A stretch of DNA of 64,000 nucleotides from Flavobacteriaceae bacterium (lineage in GTDB: Bacteria > Bacteroidota > Bacteroidia > Flavobacteriales > Flavobacteriaceae), in the NCBI GenBank assembly GCA_028284745.1, contig JANQRC010000017.1, positions 62,001 to 126,000 of the forward strand, read 5' to 3'. Below, piece by piece: positions 41,709 to 51,767 of the stretch; position 1 is the stretch's first letter; each line of letters opens with the position of its first letter. The position numbers and the translations under genes are program-made. Below the pieces are notes generated by a model. It saw only the letters and a list, made by a program, of their open reading frames with translations. It was not told the origin of the DNA and ran no database searches.

Positions 41709-41716
41709 TAAAGATA
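41709..41716 (-). promoter_or_regulatory. -7 box placed for a leaderless dusB transcript
   Basis: Minus-strand TATCTTTA, one base from consensus, four bases (CCCC) before the ATG at 41704. Confidence 0.5.
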
Positions 41717-41744
41717 GGATAAATTAGAAACGTGTTATGAAGTG

Positions 41745-44144
41745 CTAGTTTTGCAATCTTTCCTTTTCTTCAGACTCCTTGACCTCATTGTTCTGTGAAA
41801 GCTTGATGTTCCCAAAATTATAGCGAAGACTAAAGCGAACTCGTTGAATTTCATAAATCGTCTGCAGGCGCGAACGTTGGTCTAGATACGCAACGGTCTG
41901 CTCAGGGTTACTGGTGTTCAAGATGTCTTCAACCCTTAACTGAAACGTCCATCGTCTGTTATTGGTCGTCTTCGTGATGCCTGCGTTTAGGTTTGCCCAT
42001 CCTTGGTCTCGTTTGGTCCCTCGGCTTACCGAACTCACATATAGCAGCCCTAGGTCTGCTGACCAATTATGCTCAGAGGAAAGTGTGAGCTCGTTCATGG
42101 CCTGTACATATGCTGCCCACAGACCATTATCTACTAACGAGTTGTCACTCTCAATGGCCCTGAAACGGTCTTCACTGAAGAAGACCGAAGCTGCAGCACT
42201 GAGCGACCAAAAATCTGTAATGTTCTTATAGGTAAAAAAGTCCAGCCCATAAGCCACTTCACGCTCGATGTTCGTGAATACTTCTCGTACCGTTCGTGAG
42301 TTGTTGTCTTGAAAGATCGGGCTGCGCAAAGCATTGTCCACACTATAGTAATAAAGCTCAAAAGTATAGGCTTGGTCAAATGTATAACCAAAGGCAACAT
42401 TGTCTGTCAAGTCAGGCAACAACGTCGGGTCGCCTTCAATAGTAGCATTGAAGCTTTGAAACCTCCTGAAAGGGTTTATCCCAGCATAATCCGGGCGGTC
42501 GATGCTTCGACGATAACGTAGGCTATAGCTGTGTTTCTCACTGGGCGCATACTCTATATAAGCTGTTGGGAAAACTTCAAAGTAATCAAGGTCTGTCGTT
42601 TGTCCCAAGGCTTCTGAGATTCCATCGACGACCGAATATTCTCCTCGTAGGCCCGCCTTAAAGTTCCACTTGCCCAGACTGTTCTCATAGCTGACATAGG
42701 CAGCGTAATTCTCTTCATTATATGTGAAGGTATCATCAATAAGCTCGCTGGCTCGGTTTTGATCCACATCGTTGTCCGATCCAATGGCCGCAAACTTCAA
42801 ACCGGTTTCAAGGCGTGCTGTCTCTGATGGTGAAGCCGAAAGGTCTACCTGAGCCGAAAAGATATTTACCTCTTGGTCTGAAAGCGAAGTGAAGTTTTCC
42901 GAAAAAGAAGGCTCGTTGTTCGCGCTGAAGAAGTTGGTGAGGATTCGTTGGTCTTCATTCAAGCCTGAATATGCATATTGAAGGTCGCTGCTCAAGGTGG
43001 TATTATCTGAAACGCTGGAAACATATCCCAAATTGGCCGAAAATGCTCCCGTCTCTAGTTCTTCATCATTGTTGTTTACAAACGTAGAATCAATTGTGCC
43101 CGAGCTGCCTAGGATCATGGTTTCGCCCAAGGTCGTTCCTTCATGATCAGGGCGAAGTGTGCCATTCAAAGAAATTGAAAATGTGCTTTTCTCATTCGGG
43201 GAGTAGTCAAAATTCAGCAAGGCGGCATGCTGCGTGTAATCGAAGATCCTGTTTCTTTCGGCATTCCATGTAGAATTCACCCTGCTGTCATTATCAAAGA
43301 AGGTGGCGTCTTGCTCTACATCTTCATTGAGCTTGCGATCACGTAGCATATAGTTGAAATACAGCTTGGTCTTCTCTGACTTAAAAAAATGGCTGGTGCC
43401 ATACTCATATTTAGGGAAAACTGCTTGCTCTATTGCTGTTGAGAGGCCTCCTCTGTAGCCCGGCAACAAGGCTTTGTCCATTACGATGTTCACGATGGCG
43501 CCACCTTGCGCATCATAGCGAGCAGGCGGATTGGTGATCACCTCGATAGATGCTACATTGCTGGCAGGGGTACTTTGCAAAAATGCCATCAGATCGTCTT
43601 GAGGCAATGAAACCCTTCGGTCATTGATGTACACTTGGAATTCATCGCCCTTCACGGTAACTTTATCATTCAGCACCAAGATCCCAGGCGTTTTGCGAAG
43701 TACGTCCCCGATCAATTGCTCACTCAGGGATGAGTCTTCTATATTGAATATCAAACGGTCTACCTTTCGCTCTAACGTGGGCTTCTTTGCCAACACTACA
43801 ACTTCCGAGAGTTCTGTGGTCTCTTCCGATAGCGTAATCGTTAACCGGAGGGCTTCAGAAAGTGTGAACGATCGTATGTTCTCTTTGAGCCCAACAAAGG
43901 TCGTCTTCAAGAAATAATCATCTTCGGGCAATGCTTCAAGCTCGAAGAAACCTTCATCATCTGTCACCAAACCTGCTATCTGAGTAGAATCTTGTGCCTT
44001 ATGAACAATGATATTGGCAAACGAAACAGCTTTCCCCTTCGAGTCAACAACAGTACCGCTAACAATGTGCTGGGCTGTTGATGGGGTACAAAAAACAGAG
44101 CACACCACTACTAATAGGGCAGTTAGTTTAGGGATAGCATGCAT
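41745..44144 (-). CDS. outer membrane beta-barrel family protein (TonB-receptor-like)
   Basis: A 799-residue exported protein: signal peptide, a CarboxypepD_reg-like beta-sandwich (about residues 25-110: SGTVVDSKGKAVSFANIIVHKAQDS), a plug region (LIGDVLRKTPGILVLNDKVTVKGD; VITNPPARYDAQGGAIVNIVM) and a long barrel belonging to the OMP_b-brl_3-like family (SYSLRYRRSIDRPDYAGINPF). No SusD partner is adjacent, so this is not a typical glycan-uptake pair. Function unknown. Divergent from lepA. Confidence 0.9.
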   Translation of the reverse strand: MHAIPKLTALLVVVCSVFCTPSTAQHIVSGTVVDSKGKAVSFANIIVHKAQDSTQIAGLVTDDEGFFELEALPEDDYFLKTTFVGLKENIRSFTLSEALRLTITLSEETTELSEVVVLAKKPTLERKVDRLIFNIEDSSLSEQLIGDVLRKTPGILVLNDKVTVKGDEFQVYINDRRVSLPQDDLMAFLQSTPASNVASIEVITNPPARYDAQGGAIVNIVMDKALLPGYRGGLSTAIEQAVFPKYEYGTSHFFKSEKTKLYFNYMLRDRKLNEDVEQDATFFDNDSRVNSTWNAERNRIFDYTQHAALLNFDYSPNEKSTFSISLNGTLRPDHEGTTLGETMILGSSGTIDSTFVNNNDEELETGAFSANLGYVSSVSDNTTLSSDLQYAYSGLNEDQRILTNFFSANNEPSFSENFTSLSDQEVNIFSAQVDLSASPSETARLETGLKFAAIGSDNDVDQNRASELIDDTFTYNEENYAAYVSYENSLGKWNFKAGLRGEYSVVDGISEALGQTTDLDYFEVFPTAYIEYAPSEKHSYSLRYRRSIDRPDYAGINPFRRFQSFNATIEGDPTLLPDLTDNVAFGYTFDQAYTFELYYYSVDNALRSPIFQDNNSRTVREVFTNIEREVAYGLDFFTYKNITDFWSLSAAASVFFSEDRFRAIESDNSLVDNGLWAAYVQAMNELTLSSEHNWSADLGLLYVSSVSRGTKRDQGWANLNAGITKTTNNRRWTFQLRVEDILNTSNPEQTVAYLDQRSRLQTIYEIQRVRFSLRYNFGNIKLSQNNEVKESEEKERLQN

Positions 44145-44246
44145 CGATGCAGAAAAATTTCAATAAAGATAACGTTTTTATCAAACGGTCCTTGAGCCTT
44201 ATATCTCGTTGAAGTCTTGATCGTAATTTTCATTGACTAAATATCC

Positions 44247-44254
44247 TATCTTTG
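44247..44254 (+). promoter_or_regulatory. -7 promoter box of lepA
   Basis: TATCTTTG, perfect consensus, 28 bases before the ATG at 44283. Confidence 0.6.
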
Positions 44255-44282
44255 CGGCTCTAAGAAGCAGGCTTTTTGTAGC

Positions 44283-46079
44283 ATGAAGAACATTCGTAAC
44301 TTTTGTATCATCGCCCACATCGACCATGGTAAAAGTACCTTGGCCGACCGATTGTTGGATTTCACAGGAACGGTCACCGAGCGCGAAAAACAGGACCAGC
44401 TGTTAGACAATATGGACCTGGAGCGCGAGCGTGGTATCACCATCAAGTCGCATGCCATCCAAATGGAGTACGACCATGATGGCGAACAGTACATCCTGAA
44501 TCTGATCGACACTCCTGGTCATGTTGACTTCTCGTATGAAGTATCGCGGTCTATTGCTGCCTGCGAAGGTGCTTTGCTTATCGTCGATGCGGCACAAAGC
44601 ATTCAGGCTCAAACCATTTCTAACCTATACTTGGCACTAGAGCACGATCTGGAGATCATCCCAGTACTTAACAAAATAGACTTGCCAGCCGCCAATCCTG
44701 AAGCGGTGACCGATGATATTGTAGACCTGTTGGGCTGTGATCCTTCAGAGGTAATTCCTGCTAGTGCTAAGACAGGCGTAGGTATTCAGGAGGTCCTCGA
44801 TGCTATTATTGAAAAGGTGCCTGCACCCAAAGGAGAGCCAAAAGCGCCGCTCCAAGCATTGATCTTCGACTCTGTATATAATCCTTTCCGTGGTGTGGAG
44901 ACTTATTTTAGGGTGAAGAACGGCGAGATCAAAAAAGGAGACAAGATCAAGTTCTTGGCTACGGGCAAAGATTATTTTGCTGATGAGATCGGCACATTGA
45001 AGCTAAAACAAGAGCCCAAAAAGGTCATCGGCACAGGCGATGTCGGTTACCTCATCACGGGTATCAAAGATGCGCGCGAGGTAAAAGTTGGCGACACGGT
45101 AACGCTAACCGAAAACCCAACCCAAGAAGCTATCGAAGGCTTTGAAGATGTAAAGCCTATGGTCTTTGCGGGAATCTATCCTGTGGATACCGAAGACTAC
45201 GAAGAGCTTCGCGCTTCTATGGAAAAACTGCAGCTGAATGATGCCTCACTCGTGTTCTCTCCCGAAAGCTCTGCCGCCCTCGGCTTTGGTTTCCGTTGTG
45301 GTTTCTTGGGAATGCTTCATTTAGAGATCATCCAAGAACGCTTGGAGCGTGAGTTCGACATGACCGTGATCACTACGGTGCCGAACGTGTCCTATCATGC
45401 ATACAACAAGAAGAATCCCGATGAGGTCATCCTGGTCAACAATCCCTCTGACCTTCCCGACCCTTCTACTTTAGACCGTGTGGAAGAGCCATACATCAAA
45501 GCAGCCATCATCACCAAGGCAGATTACGTAGGGTCTGTGATGAGTCTTTGTATCGAAAAACGTGGACAGATCACCAACCAGACCTATCTGACCCAAGACC
45601 GCGTCGAATTGAGTTTCGACATGCCCTTGGCAGAGATCGTCTTTGATTTTTATGACCGGTTGAAGACCGTCTCCCGTGGATATGCTTCCTTTGATTATGC
45701 CCCGATCGGCATGCGTGCCTCTAAGTTGGTAAAGGTAGATGTGTTGATCAACGGAAACTCGGTCGATGCGCTTTCTGCCCTAATTCATGCCGACAATGCA
45801 TACACTATTGGCAAAAAGATGTGCGAAAAGCTACGGACACTGATTCCGAGACAGCAATTCGACATCCCGATACAAGCGGCTATCGGCGCCAAGATCATCT
45901 CTAGAGAAACCATCAAAGCATTGCGTAAAGATGTAACAGCCAAGTGCTATGGCGGTGATATCTCTCGTAAGCGTAAGCTGCTAGAGAAGCAGAAGAAAGG
46001 AAAGAAGCGTATGCGCCAGATCGGAAATGTTGAGATTCCGCAGCAGGCGTTTATGGCGGTGTTGAAGTTGAATGACTAG
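44283..46079 (+). CDS. lepA: elongation factor 4 (LepA)
   Basis: A 598-residue translational GTPase acting on the ribosome. GTPase motifs: [15 protein letters not shown] (G1), RERGITIK (switch I), DTPGHVDF (G3) and NKIDLPAA (G4). The LepA-specific C-terminal domain with [23 protein letters not shown] and the end [24 protein letters not shown] is intact. Full length. Confidence 0.97.
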   Translation: MKNIRNFCIIAHIDHGKSTLADRLLDFTGTVTEREKQDQLLDNMDLERERGITIKSHAIQMEYDHDGEQYILNLIDTPGHVDFSYEVSRSIAACEGALLIVDAAQSIQAQTISNLYLALEHDLEIIPVLNKIDLPAANPEAVTDDIVDLLGCDPSEVIPASAKTGVGIQEVLDAIIEKVPAPKGEPKAPLQALIFDSVYNPFRGVETYFRVKNGEIKKGDKIKFLATGKDYFADEIGTLKLKQEPKKVIGTGDVGYLITGIKDAREVKVGDTVTLTENPTQEAIEGFEDVKPMVFAGIYPVDTEDYEELRASMEKLQLNDASLVFSPESSAALGFGFRCGFLGMLHLEIIQERLEREFDMTVITTVPNVSYHAYNKKNPDEVILVNNPSDLPDPSTLDRVEEPYIKAAIITKADYVGSVMSLCIEKRGQITNQTYLTQDRVELSFDMPLAEIVFDFYDRLKTVSRGYASFDYAPIGMRASKLVKVDVLINGNSVDALSALIHADNAYTIGKKMCEKLRTLIPRQQFDIPIQAAIGAKIISRETIKALRKDVTAKCYGGDISRKRKLLEKQKKGKKRMRQIGNVEIPQQAFMAVLKLND

Positions 46080-46170
46080 TTTGGTGGGTTCAGCAAAAAT
46101 TGCATTGTAGAAGTGACAAGACATATTTGATGTTACCTAGGACAATGCTTGTCGCGAAGCCATCATTGAG

Positions 46171-46935
46171 CTAAGCTTCCAGCCACTTCCTAAATTCTGA
46201 TGTCGTGGCCGAGCTGGTCATCGCTTTTTCCTTGCATCCGGTCAATGTGATCATCAATCGGTTCTTGAAGTGGTTCTCTATGTTCTCGATATGGTCGATG
46301 TTGACCAGCTGACTTCGGTTGATACGGAAGAACTTTTTAGGGGAGACCTGTGTGGCAATGCTTCCGATGTTTTGAGAGATCGGGTGTCTTTTCCCTGAAG
46401 CATCTGTTGCCATGCAAAAATCGCCTGAAGCTTCTACAAGGCTGATCTCGGCAACGTTCAGTAGTTGAATGCCTTTATTCCGTTTTACCACAAAACGTTT
46501 TTTATACGATGCTTGCTCCTCGTGCAGTGCATGCTGTAATTCCTTCAAGGTCGAATCGTTCAGCCTTTGATAGTTGCCTTGCTTGAAAAGGGATTGGTAC
46601 TTTTCTATTGCTTTCTTAAAATCATTTTTGGAGTAGGGCTTCAAAACATAGGCGATGCCGTTGGTGTTGAAGGCCTCGAAAAGATATTCGTCGTGCGCAG
46701 AGCAAAAGATGATCGGACTCTCTACCGCGACGGACTCGAAAAGCTCAAACGAGGTGCCGTCTAACAATTGAATGTCTGAAAGGATCAGCTCGTACTGGCC
46801 TTCTTCTAAAAAAACTTTTCCTGCCTCGACAGATCGCGACCAATCATGTGTGACTTCTTCAGCAAAAAAATCTGACAGAAGCCCTTTTAACTTCTGATAG
46901 GCTGGTATTTCGTCTTCTAGAATCAAGATCTTCAT
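46171..46935 (-). CDS. LytTR family response regulator
   Basis: A 254-residue regulator. Receiver domain: acidic start LILEDEIPAY, phospho-acceptor in YELILSDIQLLDG, S in IIFCSAHDEYL, K in YVLKPYSKNDF. LytTR DNA-binding domain from about residue 150 (KRFVVKRNKGIQLLNVAEISLVEA; FRINRSQLVNIDHIENIEN). Last gene of the four-gene minus-strand operon; five bases after the kinase. It is a candidate regulator of the TTCACAAC-type operators further right (inference). Confidence 0.93.
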   Translation of the reverse strand: MKILILEDEIPAYQKLKGLLSDFFAEEVTHDWSRSVEAGKVFLEEGQYELILSDIQLLDGTSFELFESVAVESPIIFCSAHDEYLFEAFNTNGIAYVLKPYSKNDFKKAIEKYQSLFKQGNYQRLNDSTLKELQHALHEEQASYKKRFVVKRNKGIQLLNVAEISLVEASGDFCMATDASGKRHPISQNIGSIATQVSPKKFFRINRSQLVNIDHIENIENHFKNRLMITLTGCKEKAMTSSATTSEFRKWLEA

Positions 46936-46940
46936 GTTGT

Positions 46941-47954
46941 CTAACTTTCTGTGCTTAGTTGTATGATCGGGATGGATACTTTGAATTCCTCCTGTATGCT
47001 AATAATTATTGGTGCTCGATCCGACAAGAGCCCATACCTGGCTTTCAGGTTTTCAAGGCCGGTGCCCAACGATTCTTGGCGGGGCGCATTGTTGGTCTTG
47101 CTATTCGTTACCGAAATCCAATCATCATGGATATCGATTCGTGCCTTTACGGCTTTGTTACTAAGTGGTTTGTTATGTTTTACCACATTTTCTAACAAGG
47201 TTTGCAAGGCGCCTGTAGGTATGAACTTTTCCGAAATGCTTGCCTTCTGGTCAATGGTGAAGTCATAGTCGTCACCAAATCGTGTGTTGATCAGAAATAG
47301 GTAATTTTCTGCAAACGCCAACTCCTCGGAAAGTTCCATTACCTCAACATCCTTGGTCTTGATCAAATAGCGGTAGATCAATGACAGTCGGTTGATGTAT
47401 TCTTTGGCCTTGTCCGAATCACTATCGATCAAGGCATCGAGGGTGTTCAGGTTGTTGAACAGAAAATGTGGGTCTATTTGTGATCGCAATAGCTTCAGTT
47501 CGTTTTCCTTTTGTTTTTTCTCAATGTCAACGATCTTGGTTTGACTTTCGTAGAATTTCTTTGCCAAGAGAATCCCAAAGGCAATTCCAACATTGTCCGA
47601 CCCTCTGAAAATGCCTTCAATGAAAAGCCTGGGAGGCTTCAGATACTTGCCCCAATCCTCACTAGCAGACCAAAAGCCTACCGTGTACTCTACAATTCCT
47701 GCCAATGAAAGTGAGAGCAGGCCTAGAAGCGCAAAAAGAACATACCTTTTTCGCTTGATCAGAAATCCTGGGATCAGCCAGTACATGAACACCAAAATAC
47801 AGGCAAAAGAGGTGAGGACGACTGCCGAAAAATCTGCAACATATTCTATCGGTTTATTGCCTGTCTTATAATAATCATAGCTGTTCAGCAATATCGTAGC
47901 CAAATAGATCATTGCCAATATGATATAGTCCGATCTGTTTAACCTAGTGTCCAT
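46941..47954 (-). CDS. LytS-type sensor histidine kinase
   Basis: A 337-residue membrane kinase. Four to five membrane helices fill residues 10-135, then a linker and the PF06580-type kinase region with the phospho-histidine in LRSQIDPHFLFNNLNTLD (about residue 160) and the N-box LLENVVKHNK. A G-box-like LGTGLENLKARYG follows. No large periplasmic domain, so the signal is sensed within or at the membrane. Overlaps the preceding hydrolase gene by 11 bases. Confidence 0.92.
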   Translation of the reverse strand: MDTRLNRSDYIILAMIYLATILLNSYDYYKTGNKPIEYVADFSAVVLTSFACILVFMYWLIPGFLIKRKRYVLFALLGLLSLSLAGIVEYTVGFWSASEDWGKYLKPPRLFIEGIFRGSDNVGIAFGILLAKKFYESQTKIVDIEKKQKENELKLLRSQIDPHFLFNNLNTLDALIDSDSDKAKEYINRLSLIYRYLIKTKDVEVMELSEELAFAENYLFLINTRFGDDYDFTIDQKASISEKFIPTGALQTLLENVVKHNKPLSNKAVKARIDIHDDWISVTNSKTNNAPRQESLGTGLENLKARYGLLSDRAPIIISIQEEFKVSIPIIQLSTES

Positions 47955-49143
47955 CGTTTCTCTTTCTTTTGATATACCTAACCATTTTCCTGATCAAAAA
48001 CCATAAGATGGTCATTAGTGCAATTGTTATGATCGCTACCGCAAGATACGGTTTCCACTTGTCGGGCCCTGTTATGGCATAGAAGAAGAGTTCCTGCCCC
48101 AGCTGCTCTCCATACTCTGAGTTGGTAAACAGTACAAACCCCCAATCTTTTTGGGTGTCCAGAACGAACCACGAAGTAAAGCCTTCGTTATTCCCACTGT
48201 GAAGATAAAAATTGGTGAGTGGGATATGTGGTTTGAAAAAGCCTAGCGTGTAAGATGCCTTGACGACATCGTTTGGAACTTCAGATTGTGGGCTCAACAG
48301 CTCGTCATAGCTCTCTTCGGATAATAGCGCTCCATTCATTATTGCAATCATCCACTTAGAGAAGTCTATGGGTTCTGAATGAATGGAGGATGGCGCATAA
48401 AACCTTCCATCTTCTTTCTGAAACCAGTAATCGGCATGCCAGTCGATCCAATCACCATTCTCATCATACGGTTCTGCCTTGTGTTTTCTTGTGTATGCAT
48501 TCTGAATAAAAACGGTATTCGTTAGTCCTAAGGGGGCTGCTACTCGTTTTTGAAATTCTTGCTCAAGCCCTGCGTCTTTTGTGTTCAGCAAATGCATCAA
48601 TACTTTTGCCAAATATTGATACCCCTCTCCCGAATAACCATATTGAGAGCCTGGTTCGAACTTTATCTTTAGTTTTTTGTCGGGCTCATCTTCACGCCAG
48701 TTGGGAAATCCTGACCGATGGCTCAATACCATCCTAGCTGTTATTTGCTTATAGCTCTCATCGTGAGCAATGTCTGGATACTCCATGTACTGATAAAGCG
48801 GTTTGTCTAGGTCGAGCATCCCTTCCTCTACAAAGGTCATTATAAAAAACCCGAAGACGGATTTTGAAATTGATGCGCCCTCAAAGATCGTCTTCTCGTT
48901 TACAGGCAGCTGTGCTTCTGCATTTGCTAGTCCTTTCACGGTGTGGTATACTACTTCGCCATCGTTGATCACCGCTGCCGATAATCCGTTGATGCGGTAT
49001 TCGCGCATGCTTGCCTCAAGATAAGCATCCAATGTTCCTTTAGGCATGTCAAATCCGAGATAACTGTCTATGGTGTCATTGCTACTAGAGCAGCCCATAA
49101 GGCAGAGCGTTGCCAGATAAAAGAATCCTTGTTTCTTTCTCAT
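47944..49143 (-). CDS. serine hydrolase (beta-lactamase/PBP4*-like) lipoprotein
   Basis: A 399-residue exported protein of the beta-lactamase/penicillin-binding-protein family (class C-like). The ATG at 49143 gives a lipoprotein signal (FYLATLCLMGC). The catalytic S-x-x-K is in FEGASISKSVFGFF (about residue 75), the second motif around YGYSGEGYQYL. A C-terminal membrane helix (YLAVAIITIALMTILWFLI) with a basic tail anchors it a second time. Probably a peptidase or esterase acting in the periplasm. It lies two bases after the barrel gene. Confidence 0.85.
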   Translation of the reverse strand: MRKKQGFFYLATLCLMGCSSSNDTIDSYLGFDMPKGTLDAYLEASMREYRINGLSAAVINDGEVVYHTVKGLANAEAQLPVNEKTIFEGASISKSVFGFFIMTFVEEGMLDLDKPLYQYMEYPDIAHDESYKQITARMVLSHRSGFPNWREDEPDKKLKIKFEPGSQYGYSGEGYQYLAKVLMHLLNTKDAGLEQEFQKRVAAPLGLTNTVFIQNAYTRKHKAEPYDENGDWIDWHADYWFQKEDGRFYAPSSIHSEPIDFSKWMIAIMNGALLSEESYDELLSPQSEVPNDVVKASYTLGFFKPHIPLTNFYLHSGNNEGFTSWFVLDTQKDWGFVLFTNSEYGEQLGQELFFYAITGPDKWKPYLAVAIITIALMTILWFLIRKMVRYIKRKRNDGH

Positions 49144-49144
49144 C

Positions 49145-51508
49145 TTAATTGTTGTCATTGATCCTGTCTTGTATTTCTTTCGAAGCATTTCCTCTTCTCT
49201 TCTGCTTGCCAAACTTGGACCCAAAGCTATAACTTAATTGCAAGAACACGTTCTGTCGCGCCCAATCGCTCTCAACTGTAGCATTCACATTATTGTAATT
49301 GATGCTTCCTTGAAAGGTCTTGTTCAATATTTCTTCAAACTCCACGGCTACTTTTAGACGGTCATTCAAGAGCTTCTTGCTCACTGCAATGTCCATTCCT
49401 GCCAACCAATCGTAGTCTATCTGCCCTTCTAGCCCTCCTGTAGAATACCATCCCGAAAGCTCGGCGTTGACCTCCCAGGGCAAGGTATACTCTGCGCTGG
49501 TAAACCAGGTCAATGCCCATTTGTCGAGGTTTAATTCTGGTGAGAGGTTCTCAGATCGGTACTCGTTGTAATTGACGATCACGCCTGTGTAGCCCTCCAG
49601 CCCATCAATGAAGTTTAATGGTCCGAAAAAGCTAAAGCTAAGGTTGTTGTAATTGGCCAGGTTGATCACCGAGCGTGATGTCTCGGCCGAAGCATCATTC
49701 TGGGTGACGACCTGGAATAGCGCATCGGACACTTCGCGATAGCTGACACTGAAGAAAGGCTGTTCTTCATAGGTAAGGCTGAATTGATAGCTGTTGGTAA
49801 ACGCAGGCTTCAGGTTTGGGTTTCCTTCCTCAAACGTAAAAGGGTCGTAGAAATACACAAACGAGTTCAGCGAGCCATAATCTGGACGTTGAATGCGGTA
49901 GCTATACGAAAGGTCGGCGCCTAGGGCGTTGGTGATCTTTCTGCTCAAGCTTGCGCTCGGGAAGAACTTCGAGATGTTTCGGGCGCGTGTTTCGCTTTGG
50001 GTCACCGATGTACCAATGGTCTTGCTTTCCTCCCAGCGCAAACCGCCAGAGAACGACCAGTTGTCTCCAAGTTCAGCATTGACCTTTCCATAGAAAGCGA
50101 GAATCTCCTCGTCAATCACAAAACGGTTGGTCTGATCCATATTATTCACAAATGCTCCTTGGCCGTTCTGAGTCAACGATTGCAAGTCGCTATCTGAAGT
50201 CACGTCGGTAAAGCGTGAGCCGAAGCTTACGCTGAAATCATCGTTGATCGTTCGTTTGTAGTCACCGCTGTAGGTCAGGACCTCATAGGTTGCATCTTGA
50301 AAGTAACGCTGATTGTCATAGTCGATGGTGCTCTCGCCTATTTGAAAGAGGTTGTTCACATTGCCGTAGGTGTAGTCCACATAGTTGAAATCTAATGTGA
50401 GTTTGTTCTTTTCATCATCAAACTCATAATACGGGTTTAAGATCAATGTGGTTCGATCTCTATCGAAGCTATTATCTGTGAAAAGTGTTTCGGTAGAGGT
50501 CGCATCGCTAATGGTGGTGGAGTTCTTGGTCACTCGGTCCGACATCGATTGGATTCGATTCACGCCAGTCCCGATCGTATGCTTGCCATCGATGTAATAG
50601 TCTATTCGGGCATTGGCACGCAACGACTCGGGGTCGAAAGGTGAAATGGACGCCTGATCGTAGGTTTCGTCCAATACTTTTCTGGAGAGGAAAAGGTCGT
50701 CTCTCCAAGACCAACGGGAATAGCCAGCACCCAATTGCCAATTCAGCTGGTTCTTATAGCTGGCCAATGAAACGCTGGTTCCATACAACACGTCTTCTAC
50801 ATAGCCCAGAGTGCTTCGAATACTTCCATAGGTTCCTAGCTTTACATTCTTCTTCAAGATGATGTTGATCAATGGTCCCGAGCCTTCTGCATCGTATTCA
50901 GCTCCTGGCTGCTGTACCAGCTCTACCTTGGCGATATTCTCGGCTGGCAACTCGCGCAGCAAGGTGTTCACGTCCATAAAATCAGTGGTCTTGCCATTGA
51001 TCAGTATTCTCAGGTTGCTTTGCCCGGCATAGCTAAGGCTGCCGTTGCGCACCAAAACACCGGGCACTTTTTTCATCACGTCCTCTAGATTCGTGTTCAC
51101 CAGCTCAGAAGTTTCAAGGTCTACGATCAACTTTTCTGCGGTTTGGCGAATTACTGGGCGTTTTTGTGTGACGACCACCTCATCGAGTGTTTCGAGCTCT
51201 AGACTGAAATTTAGGGTCTGTGACCTGTTTCCTTCTGAAACAACAATTTCTTCAGACTTTTTCACTTTAAACCCAAGCATAGAGACCTCCACTTGATATG
51301 CGCCATCGGTTAGGTCTATGAATGAGAAAATCCCGTCTTCGCTACTGGCCATGCCTGTGATCGATCCGTGAGCTCCATAGAGCACTACATTGGCAAAAGC
51401 CAATGGTTCGCCGGCATTGTCCTTGACCGTGCCAGAGATGCTGTTTTGCGCATTGGAGAAGAAAAGCATGAAAAGCATGAGTGCCGTAAAGGTCGTTTTG
51501 GAAATCAT
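49145..51508 (-). CDS. outer membrane beta-barrel family protein, operon leader gene
   Basis: A 787-residue exported protein: signal peptide (MISKTTFTALMLFMLFFSNA), CarboxypepD_reg-like domain (SGTVKDNAGEPLAFANVVLYG), plug (DVMKKVPGVLVRNGSLSYAGQ; LVQQPGAEYDAEGSGPLINIIL) and an OMP_b-brl_3-type barrel. It resembles the protein at 41745-44144 in layout. First gene of an operon with a serine hydrolase lipoprotein, a LytS-type kinase and a LytTR regulator. The ligand is unknown. Confidence 0.9.
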   Translation of the reverse strand: MISKTTFTALMLFMLFFSNAQNSISGTVKDNAGEPLAFANVVLYGAHGSITGMASSEDGIFSFIDLTDGAYQVEVSMLGFKVKKSEEIVVSEGNRSQTLNFSLELETLDEVVVTQKRPVIRQTAEKLIVDLETSELVNTNLEDVMKKVPGVLVRNGSLSYAGQSNLRILINGKTTDFMDVNTLLRELPAENIAKVELVQQPGAEYDAEGSGPLINIILKKNVKLGTYGSIRSTLGYVEDVLYGTSVSLASYKNQLNWQLGAGYSRWSWRDDLFLSRKVLDETYDQASISPFDPESLRANARIDYYIDGKHTIGTGVNRIQSMSDRVTKNSTTISDATSTETLFTDNSFDRDRTTLILNPYYEFDDEKNKLTLDFNYVDYTYGNVNNLFQIGESTIDYDNQRYFQDATYEVLTYSGDYKRTINDDFSVSFGSRFTDVTSDSDLQSLTQNGQGAFVNNMDQTNRFVIDEEILAFYGKVNAELGDNWSFSGGLRWEESKTIGTSVTQSETRARNISKFFPSASLSRKITNALGADLSYSYRIQRPDYGSLNSFVYFYDPFTFEEGNPNLKPAFTNSYQFSLTYEEQPFFSVSYREVSDALFQVVTQNDASAETSRSVINLANYNNLSFSFFGPLNFIDGLEGYTGVIVNYNEYRSENLSPELNLDKWALTWFTSAEYTLPWEVNAELSGWYSTGGLEGQIDYDWLAGMDIAVSKKLLNDRLKVAVEFEEILNKTFQGSINYNNVNATVESDWARQNVFLQLSYSFGSKFGKQKRRGNASKEIQDRINDNN

Positions 51509-51633
51509 GACTGTTCGTTTTTTGATATTCCAAAGGTTCCCTTTAGTGCAGGTTTATGGAAGCCTGTTTTGCCTAATTGGGTGAAAAAAAGGTTGAATTG
51601 GACATTGTGGTCCTTGAAATGAAGCTATCGCAT

Positions 51634-51664
51634 AAAAAAAGAGCCTCCGTGGGGGATGCTCTTT
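51634..51664 (-). terminator. terminator of small RNA C
   Basis: Stem AAAGAGC / GCTCTTT with an inner TCC/GGA pairing, and seven T after it on the minus strand. Confidence 0.8.
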
Positions 51665-51684
51665 AGGTAGTACTTTCTTTAATT

Positions 51685-51704
51685 CTTTTGATTTGGGGCA
51701 AAAG
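51685..51704 (-). other. CCCC-loop hairpin of small RNA C
   Basis: On the minus strand CTTTTG, loop CCCCAAAT, CAAAAG. It is the counterpart of the CCCC loops at 59645-59664 and 62968-62987. Confidence 0.55.
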
Positions 51705-51707
51705 TGC

Positions 51708-51767
51708 TTATACGCACACTAGCATTGTAAGTAATATGATCGCCGCAGCGATGAGTAGTTTTTTCAT
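51708..51767 (-). CDS. 19-residue hydrophobic peptide
   Basis: A tiny open frame reading MKKLLIAAAIILLTMLVCV, basic start then a single hydrophobic helix with a cysteine near the end. It starts about 20 bases after the predicted RNA start and ends before the CCCC-loop hairpin. An in-frame ATG at 51788 could extend it by seven residues but sits at the transcription start. It could be a small membrane peptide or a signal peptide-like product. Translation is not proven. Confidence 0.5.
   Translation of the reverse strand: MKKLLIAAAIILLTMLVCV

Noticed and set aside
46110..46155. Inverted repeat GACAAG...CTTGTC between the convergent lepA and LytTR genes.
   Set aside because: Long loop, no T-run and no second copy; insufficient to call a terminator or element.
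51591..51620. A third possible LytTR-type site (GGTTGAATT and CCTTGAAAT, 12-bp spacer) upstream of the barrel/hydrolase/kinase operon.
   Set aside because: The period is 21 bp, but the 9-mers match neither of the two operator types and no good -7 box lies at the 29-33 bp distance; could be chance.
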